From Bacteroidia bacterium (lineage in GTDB: Bacteria > Bacteroidota > Bacteroidia > Cytophagales > Cyclobacteriaceae), in contig JANXRR010000193.1 of the NCBI GenBank assembly GCA_025356795.1, positions 1 through 5,283 of the forward strand: a stretch of 5,283 bases of DNA, read 5' to 3'. Every line of letters begins with the position of its first letter. The first letter of the stretch is position 1. Positions 1 to 5,283 of this stretch are shown one piece after another. The notes under the pieces were generated by a model. It did no database searches. It saw only the letters and a program-made list of their open reading frames with translations, and was not told the DNA's origin. The translations under genes were made by a program, and so were the position numbers.

Positions 1-1721
1 AATTCAAAACATGGAATATTAAGATTATTGGGCCTTCACCTGTCTGGAAAAATGCCACTGTAAACACTACTACCCGACAGGCTAACTTAGAATGGGAACC
101 GTATACGTGCAAGAACGCATCTTCTATACAGATTTATAGAAGGATAAATTCTTATCCTTGGACACCGCCTGCTTGCGTAACCGGAATTCCTGATTTTCTA
201 GGGTATACAATAATAGGCACGGCAGCGGGTACATCTACCAAATATACAGACACAAACAATGGACTCGGGTTGGCAGTGGGTGCTCAATATTGCTATCGAT
301 TAGTGGCTACTTATCCAGCTCCGGGGGGCGGCTCAAGTGTAGTATCCAAAGAGTTTTGTCTAGAACCTATTATTGGTGCTGCTCCTATTATTACAAATGT
401 AACTATCGATAAGACAGATAAAACCGTTGGCCAAATAACAGTTAAATGGCGCTCCCCATTGGGCATTGATAAGACTAAGTTTCCCTCGCCCTATACTTTT
501 GCAGTAACTAGGGCAGAAGGGTTTAGTGGCAAGGTGGCTCAAAAAAGTTTTGCCCCCATCAGAGATTCAACCCTAGTTGATACAGGCGTTAATACATTTG
601 AGAAGGTTTACAACTATAGCGTGCTATTAATTGATGCCAATAAAAATAAATTAGATACTTCCGCGTCAGCTTCTACTGTTCGCCTTGAACTTAAACCTCG
701 CGCTGGAAAAATTGAACTTTTTTGGAATGCTATTGTACCTTGGAACAATAAGACCAAAGAGTATCCCAAACATTTAATTTATAGGGGCTTATCAAATTCC
801 TCTAATCCCCTCACATTAATTGACAGTATTGATGTTAATCAAAATCAGTTTCATTATATTGATTCAGGTAGTTACAAAAAAACGCCTTTACTGGAAACAG
901 AAACCTATTGTTATCAAGTAGCTACAAAAGGTGCTTACGGCAACAAAAAGCTACCAGAACCACTTAGCAATTTTTCTGAAATAGTATGCGCCAAACCCAT
1001 AGTGGAAACAGCTCCGTGCAAACCTATTATCGATCCAACTCTTGTTTCTGGTACTAATTGCGATGATGCTCTACAGGCCGCTAGTTGCAATCAAAAAACC
1101 TTTTCAAATTTTTTAAATTGGAAACGATCCACAGGAACGGATTGCATTGATAAAACCACCACTTACAATATTTACATAGCTGGCAGCAAAGGCGATGAGT
1201 TTAAAAAAGTGTATCAAAGTGTAAAGGATACTTTCTTTGTAGATTCTAATTTGCCGTCTTATGCCAGGTGCTATAAGATTTCGGCTGTAAATAGATCAGG
1301 CAAAGAAAGTGAGTTGAGCGAAGCTATTTGTTTCGACAATTGCCCTTACTATGAATTGCCGAATGTGTTCACACCCAATGGAGATCTTTGTAATGAGAAA
1401 TTCAGTGCCTATAATGATAGAGATGCAATTTTAGGAGATAATAATGGGCCCTGTGGTAAGGTAACAACCGAGATGCGAAAGAAATGCGCTCGCTTCGTAG
1501 ACAAAGTTGTGTTTACAGTAGTTAATAGGTGGGGTAACGAAGTTTATAAGTATGAATCGGGTAGCGAAAGAAGCATTTACATTGATTGGGATGGCAAAGA
1601 CAATAACGGAAGAGAGCTTTCTACAGGTGTTTACTATTATACTGCCGATGTTACATTCAACGTAGTTGATCCTGCTAAGAAAAATCAAAAAATTAAAGGA
1701 TGGGTGCAGCTCATCCGATAA
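1..1721 (+). CDS. T9SS type B sorting-domain (gliding motility-associated C-terminal) secreted protein, 5' partial
   Basis: The frame is open from the window edge (first full codon at 3), so the N-terminus and any signal peptide lie upstream; 572 residues are visible. Residues ~9-446 form about four fibronectin-III-like modules of ~100-115 residues. Three share an aromatic/Cys strand: YCYRLVA (96-102), YCYQVAT (302-308) and RCYKISA (422-428). The second module has a Cys-free equivalent near 202-211. Residues ~450-572 are a CHU_C/type B sorting domain, with NVFTPNGD (454-461), NRWG (508-511), WDG, GVYYY (542-546) and terminal KGWVQLIR. In this family the domain directs export through the type IX secretion system and attachment to or release from the cell surface. 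Sixteen cysteines are visible, including three inside the sorting domain. The 3' end overlaps the next gene by 22 bases. The ligand or role of the modules is unknown; adhesin or matrix protein is a guess. Sorting-domain call is firm, function is not. Confidence 0.93.
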   Translation, partial: FKTWNIKIIGPSPVWKNATVNTTTRQANLEWEPYTCKNASSIQIYRRINSYPWTPPACVTGIPDFLGYTIIGTAAGTSTKYTDTNNGLGLAVGAQYCYRLVATYPAPGGGSSVVSKEFCLEPIIGAAPIITNVTIDKTDKTVGQITVKWRSPLGIDKTKFPSPYTFAVTRAEGFSGKVAQKSFAPIRDSTLVDTGVNTFEKVYNYSVLLIDANKNKLDTSASASTVRLELKPRAGKIELFWNAIVPWNNKTKEYPKHLIYRGLSNSSNPLTLIDSIDVNQNQFHYIDSGSYKKTPLLETETYCYQVATKGAYGNKKLPEPLSNFSEIVCAKPIVETAPCKPIIDPTLVSGTNCDDALQAASCNQKTFSNFLNWKRSTGTDCIDKTTTYNIYIAGSKGDEFKKVYQSVKDTFFVDSNLPSYARCYKISAVNRSGKESELSEAICFDNCPYYELPNVFTPNGDLCNEKFSAYNDRDAILGDNNGPCGKVTTEMRKKCARFVDKVVFTVVNRWGNEVYKYESGSERSIYIDWDGKDNNGRELSTGVYYYTADVTFNVVDPAKKNQKIKGWVQLIR

Positions 1722-2119
1722 GCGAACCTCCGGTAATCCTATTCGATGGCGTGTGTAACTTATGCAATGGGGCAGTTACCAAAATTATTAGATTCGATAA
1801 AAATTCCATTTTCAAATTTGCTCCGTTGCAATCAAGTTTCGCCAAAGAGCAACTGCAACGGCTTGGGTTACCTTCAACTGAATTTGATAGCATAGTATTA
1901 CTCAAAAATGGAATGGCATTTTATAAAAGCGATGCGGCTATCGAGATAGCAAAAAATCTTTCCGGTTTATGGTTCTTAGCAACTCTCTTTAAAATCTTTC
2001 CTCAATTTCTTCGCAACATAATCTATGATTTTATCGCGCGAAACAGATATGCGTTTTTTGGAAGGAAAGAACAATGTATGATTCCTACTCTAGAATTAAA
2101 AGCTCGTTTTTTATCTTAA
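1700..2119 (+). CDS. DCC-family (DUF393) thiol-disulfide oxidoreductase-like protein
   Basis: A 139-residue protein of the usual length for this small family. The N-terminal signature VILFDGVCNLCN (residues 12-23) carries the CxxC pair Cys19/Cys22, giving the D-x-C-x-x-C pattern the family is named for. It is followed by FAPLQS (40-45), YKSDAA (75-80) and the C-terminal family motif RNRYAFFGRKEQC (114-126). Members are thioredoxin-fold-like and predicted to be thiol-redox proteins; substrates are generally not known. No signal peptide is visible. A moderately hydrophobic stretch (~88-112) is part of the normal fold rather than a clear membrane helix. ATG at 1700 is the only standard start ahead of the motif; it lies inside the end of the upstream gene, so translation is probably coupled. 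AAAGG abuts the ATG, too close to act as a normal ribosome site. Family call is firm, physiological role open. Confidence 0.9.
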   Translation: MGAAHPISEPPVILFDGVCNLCNGAVTKIIRFDKNSIFKFAPLQSSFAKEQLQRLGLPSTEFDSIVLLKNGMAFYKSDAAIEIAKNLSGLWFLATLFKIFPQFLRNIIYDFIARNRYAFFGRKEQCMIPTLELKARFLS

Positions 2120-2138
2120 TTCCAAAATTCACCTTCTC

Positions 2139-2167
2139 TTTATGATGGCAAGAAATTGCTATTTTTG
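2139..2167 (+). promoter_or_regulatory. Putative Bacteroidota-type promoter of fabD
   Basis: TATTTTTG at 2160-2167 fits the Bacteroidota -7 consensus TAnnTTTG exactly. A TTTA at 2139-2142, 17 bases upstream, is one mismatch from the -33 consensus TTTG. Transcription would begin near 2171-2175, giving a leader of about 20 bases before the fabD ATG. An imperfect inverted repeat overlaps the -7 element. AT-rich sequence makes chance matches possible; start-site data would settle it. Confidence 0.5.
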
Positions 2168-2169
2168 CC
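2147..2169. repeat. Inverted repeat overlapping the fabD -7 element
   Basis: GGCAAGAA (2147-2154) pairs with TTTTTGCC (2162-2169) across a 7-base loop: eight pairs with one G-T. An alternative smaller hairpin GCAA-GAAA-TTGC (2148-2159) uses the same left arm. The dyad covers the predicted -7 box, which would suit an operator. It is not followed by a T-run, so it is a poor intrinsic terminator for the upstream gene. Confidence 0.35.
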
Positions 2170-2192
2170 GACCTTAAAACAATTATTACCTT

Positions 2193-3065
2193 ATGAAAGC
2201 ATATATTTTTCCTGGCCAAGGAGCACAATTTACAGGAATGGGTAAAGAGTTATACGAAACTCATGTGGAGGCAAAATTACTTTTTGAAAAAGCAAATGAA
2301 ATACTTGGATTTAAGATTACCGATATAATGTTTACAGGCCCTGCCGAAGATTTGAAGCAAACCAAAGTAACGCAGCCAGCAATATTTTTACATTCGGTAA
2401 TCATGGCGCTGGCACATAAAAATTTTATGCCCCATCAAGTGGCAGGCCATTCATTAGGTGAGTTTTCTGCTTTGGTTGCTAACAAGACCTTATCTTTTGA
2501 AGACGGTTTGAGGCTAGTCTATAAAAGGGCATTAGCCATGCAAAAGGCATGTGACATGAACCCTTCAACAATGGCGGCAATTTTAGGTTTGGATGATAAA
2601 ATGGTGGAAGATATTTGTGCTTCAATAGATGAAGTTGTAGTGGCCGCGAATTATAACTGCCCAGGCCAATTGGTAATCTCAGGATCTATGAAAGGAATTG
2701 AAATTGCATGCGAAAAATTAAAGACAGCCGGAGCCAAACGGGCTCTACCACTGCAAGTAGGTGGAGCGTTTCACTCTCCTTTGATGGAGCCAGCCCGCGA
2801 AGAGCTAGCGATTGCTATAATGTCAACTCATTTCTCGATGCCAACGTGCCCAATCGTGCAAAACGTAAATGCATTGCCATCAACTGATGTAGATAAAATC
2901 AAGCAAAACTTAATAGATCAACTAACCTCTCCTGTTCGTTGGACGCAATCTGTTCAACAGATGACTCTTGATGGAGCCACTGAGTTTATTGAATGCGGAC
3001 CGGGTAAAGTGCTTCAGGGATTGGTAAAAAAAATATCACCACAAGTAGAGGTTAGTAGCTTATAA
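2193..3065 (+). CDS. fabD: Malonyl-CoA:acyl-carrier-protein transacylase (FabD)
   Basis: Transfers the malonyl group from CoA to holo-ACP in the cytoplasm, supplying the elongation substrate of type II fatty-acid synthesis. The 290-residue length is typical of bacterial FabD. Visible motifs are IFPGQGAQ (5-12), the nucleophile elbow GHSLGE with Ser87, the carboxylate-binding arginine in KRALAMQKA (Arg112), NCPGQLVISG (155-164), the catalytic His194 in GAFHSPLM, and ECGPGKVLQGL (267-277) near the C-terminus. All active-site residues are present, so the enzyme should be functional. The ATG at 2193 is the first start after the in-frame stop at 2175-2177 and begins directly with the conserved first strand; no Shine-Dalgarno precedes it. 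The gene stands alone, without fabH, fabG, fabF or acpP beside it. Its stop overlaps the end of the convergent folK gene. Confidence 0.97.
   Translation: MKAYIFPGQGAQFTGMGKELYETHVEAKLLFEKANEILGFKITDIMFTGPAEDLKQTKVTQPAIFLHSVIMALAHKNFMPHQVAGHSLGEFSALVANKTLSFEDGLRLVYKRALAMQKACDMNPSTMAAILGLDDKMVEDICASIDEVVVAANYNCPGQLVISGSMKGIEIACEKLKTAGAKRALPLQVGGAFHSPLMEPAREELAIAIMSTHFSMPTCPIVQNVNALPSTDVDKIKQNLIDQLTSPVRWTQSVQQMTLDGATEFIECGPGKVLQGLVKKISPQVEVSSL
3060..3065. other. Shared palindromic stop TTATAA of fabD and folK
   Basis: The palindrome TTATAA supplies the fabD stop (TAA at 3063-3065, + strand) and the folK stop (TAA at 3062-3060, - strand). The two reading frames therefore overlap tail to tail by six bases, leaving no intergenic space. 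Any terminator for either gene must lie inside the other's coding sequence. Confidence 0.9.
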
Positions 3066-3545
3066 AAGCTTGCTCACCTCAAGGTGATCTTGACATTCAT
3101 CTAACAGTTGCATAAAGGTTTTTTGTGTGATAGGATGAATAAATAGGGGAGCTATTTCAATGAGAGGAATAAGGGTAAATCTCCTGATAGCAATAGCAGG
3201 ATGTGGAACTATTAAATCGGGAGTATTAATTACCTGATGGCCGCACAAAAGAATATCTAAATCAATTTCTCTTGGCCCCCATTTCTCTGTTCTTTTACGG
3301 CCTAACCCTGTTTCTATGTGCAGTAATTTGGTCAGTATTATTTCAGGCGAATGAGCGGATTTGATCTCAATTACTTGATTCAAAAAACTTGCATGGTTTT
3401 CATTTCCCCACGAAGCAGTTTCATAAATGGACGACCTTTTTATGATTTGACCAATGGTAGATTCAATCTTGCCCAAGGCTATTGATAGATATTCCAATCG
3501 GTTGCCCTTATTAGATCCCAACAAAAGAAAAATTTCTCCAGCCAT
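3060..3545 (-). CDS. folK: 2-amino-4-hydroxy-6-hydroxymethyldihydropteridine pyrophosphokinase (HPPK)
   Basis: Transfers pyrophosphate from ATP to 6-hydroxymethyl-7,8-dihydropterin, the step before dihydropteroate synthase in folate synthesis; cytoplasmic. The 161 residues match a single-domain HPPK, with no fused FolB or FolP part. Visible signatures are LLLGSNKGNR (7-16), FLNQVIEI (54-61), and ETGLGRKRTEKWGPREIDLD (78-97) carrying the nucleotide/pterin-loop residues Arg83, Arg85, Trp89 and Arg92 and the magnesium ligands Asp95 and Asp97. These are followed by VPHP with His115, then RRF (121-123) and PLIEIAP. The key residues known from the E. coli enzyme are all present. ATG at 3545-3543 is the only plausible start before the upstream in-frame stop (3584-3582); no Shine-Dalgarno is seen. 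No other folate gene is adjacent. It is convergent with fabD (6-base overlap) and divergent from sppA. Confidence 0.97.
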   Translation of the reverse strand: MAGEIFLLLGSNKGNRLEYLSIALGKIESTIGQIIKRSSIYETASWGNENHASFLNQVIEIKSAHSPEIILTKLLHIETGLGRKRTEKWGPREIDLDILLCGHQVINTPDLIVPHPAIAIRRFTLIPLIEIAPLFIHPITQKTFMQLLDECQDHLEVSKLL

Positions 3546-3550
3546 TTTTA

Positions 3551-3559
3551 CAAAATATA
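3551..3559 (-). promoter_or_regulatory. Possible weak -7-like element for folK
   Basis: Read on the minus strand this is TATATTTTG, a near match to TAnnTTTG with one extra base in the spacer. It ends only five bases before the folK ATG, so use of it would give a leaderless or almost leaderless mRNA. No convincing -33 partner is visible. Low confidence; the AT-rich background can produce this by chance. Confidence 0.2.
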
Positions 3560-3563
3560 CGTC

Positions 3564-3594
3564 TTTAACTTCGGGTAATAATTAAGTAATTTTG
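3564..3594 (+). promoter_or_regulatory. Putative Bacteroidota-type promoter of sppA
   Basis: TAATTTTG at 3587-3594 matches the -7 consensus TAnnTTTG exactly. TTTA at 3564-3567 lies 19 bases upstream, the expected distance for the -33 element (consensus TTTG, one mismatch). Initiation would fall near 3598-3602, leaving a leader of only 10-15 bases before the sppA ATG. It sits in the 67-base gap shared with the divergent folK gene. Confidence 0.55.
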
Positions 3595-3599
3595 CGAAC

Positions 3600-3612
3600 A
3601 TAAACTGTTTAT
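3600..3612. repeat. 13-bp palindrome at the sppA start
   Basis: ATAAAC-T-GTTTAT is a perfect 6-bp inverted repeat around one central base, ending immediately before the sppA ATG and covering the predicted transcription start. The one-base centre rules out an RNA hairpin, so if meaningful it would be a protein-binding DNA site. The arms are AT-rich and chance is a real alternative. Confidence 0.3.
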
Positions 3613-5283
3613 ATGGGATTCTTCAAAAGTTTTTTTGCTTCATGCCTCGGTTCATTGGCCGCTCTCATTGTTTTATGCGGGTTGGGTATCCTTATAATAA
3701 CAATGGTTATTTCATCAGTAGCATCCGAAAAGGAATTAGTAATTGAGGATAATTCGGTGCTCCATTTAAAGTCATTTTCGGCTATTACCGAATTGGAAAA
3801 AGAAAATCCTTTGGAGGGAATATTTCCAAACTCAGCGGATCAATCAGTAGGGCTAATACATTTGAAGCAAACCCTTGCCCATGCAAAAGAAGATTCAAAG
3901 ATTAAAGGCATTTACCTCAATGTTGGCCAAGTGCAAGGTGGCTTGGTTTCGGTGGAAGAAATCAGGGAATCAATTTTAGATTTTAGACAATCTGGAAAGT
4001 GGGTGATTGCCTATTCCGACTTCTTTACTGAAGGGGCTTATTACCTGGCAACGGCAGCAGATAAAATTTATTTATATCCCGAGGGACAACTTGAATTCAA
4101 TGGCCTTGGATCTGATATTATGTTTTTCAAAAACCTGTTGGATAAATTAGAGATACGACCGCAGGTGTTTAAGGTGGGCGATTTCAAAAGTGCTGTTGAG
4201 CCTTTTATTCGCAGCAATATGAGCGATGAAAATAGATTACAATTGAATTCACTCCTAGGCTCTATTTATGGCGAAATGCTAGAAAAGATTTCAAGTGCGC
4301 GTGGCATCCCCAAAACAAAATTGAAAGAAATTGCGGATAAGATGTTAGTACAAAATGCAAAGCAAGCAGTTGAATATGGACTCGTTGATTCTTTGTTATA
4401 TGATGATCAAATAAAAGATAACTTGAGGCAACGCCTTGGTTTAAAAAAAGACCAATCCATTTCGCTAGTCAAATACAATAAATATAAAAAGAGTTACTCC
4501 ACCTATAAAGCCTCTGAAAATGAGGTAGCTGTAATTGTTGCTGATGGCGAGATTGGAATGGGCGATTCATTTGAGGGTACTGTTGGCGCTGCCACAATTA
4601 TGAAAGAAGTAAGCAAGGCTCGCAAGAATAGCAAAATCAAGGCTATAGTTCTTCGCATCAATAGTCCGGGTGGAGTTTTTCAGGCAGGCGATCAAATGTG
4701 GCGTGAAATAAAATTGGCAGCGCAAGAAAAGCCTGTCATTGCTTCTATGGGTGATCTTGCTGCTTCGGGCGGATATTATATTGCCATGGCATGCGATACA
4801 ATTGTAGCGCAACCAACTACTATCACTGGTTCTATAGGCGTGTATGCAGTATTGTTTGATTTAAGCCAATTCCTAAATAATAAAATTGGAATTACTACAG
4901 ATGAAGTAAAAACCGGGGAGGTAAATGAGCCAAGCATGGTTCGCCCTTTAACTGAAATAGAAAAATCAATCTTCCAAAAGCAAGTGGATGAAATTTATGA
5001 AACCTTTACCAAAAAAGCGGCTGAAGGTAGAAGAATGACCCAAGATGATATAAAGAAAATTGCATCGGGTAGAGTGTGGTCAGGCTCACAAGCTAAAGAC
5101 AATGGATTAGTAGACGTGTTGGGTAACCTAGATGACGCAATAAAAATTGCAGCTCAAAAAGGAAAAGTTGAAAAGGACTATAAACTTAAATTCTATCCTC
5201 AACCAAAATCTTTCTTTGAGAGATTTATAGGCGAAATAGAGCAAAACACAAAGGCAAAAATTTTGCAAAACGAATTGGGAGAC
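3613..5283 (+). CDS. sppA: Signal peptide peptidase SppA, 67K type, 3' partial
   Basis: A membrane-bound serine/lysine protease that degrades signal peptides after their release by signal peptidase. The visible 557 residues begin with a short basic/aromatic N-terminus and one hydrophobic anchor (~8-36), with the protease part expected outside the cytoplasmic membrane. Two related S49 domains follow. The N-domain (~77-265) carries the catalytic lysine Lys192 in KVGDFKSAVEPF. The C-domain (~304-515) has NSPGG (350-354), the nucleophile Ser385 in MGDLAASGGYY, TGSIGV (405-410), GRVWSG (486-491) and GLVD (498-501). This split lysine/serine arrangement is the E. coli-type long SppA. The frame stays open to the window edge; compared with the usual ~580-600 residues only the tail is missing. 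ATG at 3613 follows an in-frame stop at 3601-3603 and keeps the anchor intact. One oddity: NSPGG is followed by VFQAGD rather than the commoner SA-x-AS-type run. Confidence 0.95.
   Translation, partial: MGFFKSFFASCLGSLAALIVLCGLGILIITMVISSVASEKELVIEDNSVLHLKSFSAITELEKENPLEGIFPNSADQSVGLIHLKQTLAHAKEDSKIKGIYLNVGQVQGGLVSVEEIRESILDFRQSGKWVIAYSDFFTEGAYYLATAADKIYLYPEGQLEFNGLGSDIMFFKNLLDKLEIRPQVFKVGDFKSAVEPFIRSNMSDENRLQLNSLLGSIYGEMLEKISSARGIPKTKLKEIADKMLVQNAKQAVEYGLVDSLLYDDQIKDNLRQRLGLKKDQSISLVKYNKYKKSYSTYKASENEVAVIVADGEIGMGDSFEGTVGAATIMKEVSKARKNSKIKAIVLRINSPGGVFQAGDQMWREIKLAAQEKPVIASMGDLAASGGYYIAMACDTIVAQPTTITGSIGVYAVLFDLSQFLNNKIGITTDEVKTGEVNEPSMVRPLTEIEKSIFQKQVDEIYETFTKKAAEGRRMTQDDIKKIASGRVWSGSQAKDNGLVDVLGNLDDAIKIAAQKGKVEKDYKLKFYPQPKSFFERFIGEIEQNTKAKILQNELGD

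Noticed and set aside
270..272. TTG as a start codon for the first gene
   Set aside because: The same frame is open back to the window edge and codes for another FN3-like strand region before this point, so this is an internal leucine codon.
360..542. Minus-strand open frame of 60 codons
   Set aside because: Lies wholly antisense to the FN3-like modules and shows no recognisable domain or start context.
1431..1688. Minus-strand open frame of 85 codons
   Set aside because: Antisense to the conserved T9SS sorting domain; its product matches nothing recognisable.
1695..1700. AAAGG before the DCC-family start as a Shine-Dalgarno site
   Set aside because: It directly abuts the ATG with no spacer, and genes in this window do not show Shine-Dalgarno sites in general.
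1711..1905. Minus-strand open frame of 64 codons
   Set aside because: Antisense to the conserved CxxC region of the DCC-family gene, with no domain of its own.
3074..3087. Hairpin TCACC-TCAA-GGTGA as a bidirectional terminator for fabD and folK
   Set aside because: The stem is only 5 bp, lies within folK codons, and no T-run follows directly on either strand.
4567..4812. Minus-strand open frame of 81 codons, with a Cys-rich N-terminus
   Set aside because: Antisense to the catalytic domain of SppA, whose motifs are all intact on the plus strand; the CxxCH look-alike at its start is coincidental.
1..5283. Mobile element, CRISPR, defence system or RNA gene
   Set aside because: I saw no transposase or integrase motifs, no regularly spaced repeats and no tRNA- or rRNA-like sequence; nearly all of the window is covered by recognisable genes.

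Overview
The window looks like an ordinary chromosomal segment of a Bacteroidota bacterium, most likely of the Cytophagales/Cytophagia type. Three things point there. The first gene ends in a type IX secretion system (T9SS) type B, gliding-motility-type sorting domain. The sequence is AT-rich and its start codons lack Shine-Dalgarno sites at usual spacing. Two start-proximal intergenic stretches carry the Bacteroidota -7 promoter motif TAnnTTTG. The assignment is inferred from these signs; no marker gene is present.

Layout. (1) 1-1721 (+) is the 3' part of a gene for a large secreted, cysteine-containing protein built of tandem fibronectin-III-like modules and ending in the T9SS sorting domain. 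(2) 1700-2119 (+) is a small DCC-family (DUF393) thiol-disulfide oxidoreductase-like gene that overlaps the first gene by 22 bases. (3) 2193-3065 (+) is fabD, malonyl-CoA:ACP transacylase, behind its own apparent promoter. (4) 3060-3545 (-) is folK, the HPPK of folate synthesis, convergent with fabD; the two stop codons share the hexamer TTATAA. (5) 3613-5283 (+) is sppA, a membrane-anchored signal peptide peptidase, divergent from folK and cut by the window end. It lacks only its last few dozen residues.

How they fit together. fabD starts fatty-acid synthesis, folK acts in folate synthesis, and sppA degrades leftover signal peptides in the envelope. They look like independent housekeeping genes packed with little spacing. 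The secreted protein and the DCC protein are the only pair that looks co-translated. There is no gene-free stretch over 300 bases; the largest gaps are 73 bp (2120-2192) and 67 bp (3546-3612), and both hold promoter-like elements and small inverted repeats.

I see no RNA gene, mobile element, CRISPR array or clearly new system. The most noteworthy points are the cysteine-bearing variant sorting domain, the overlap of a cysteine-containing exported protein with a thiol-redox-type gene, and the dyads that overlap the fabD and sppA promoter regions.
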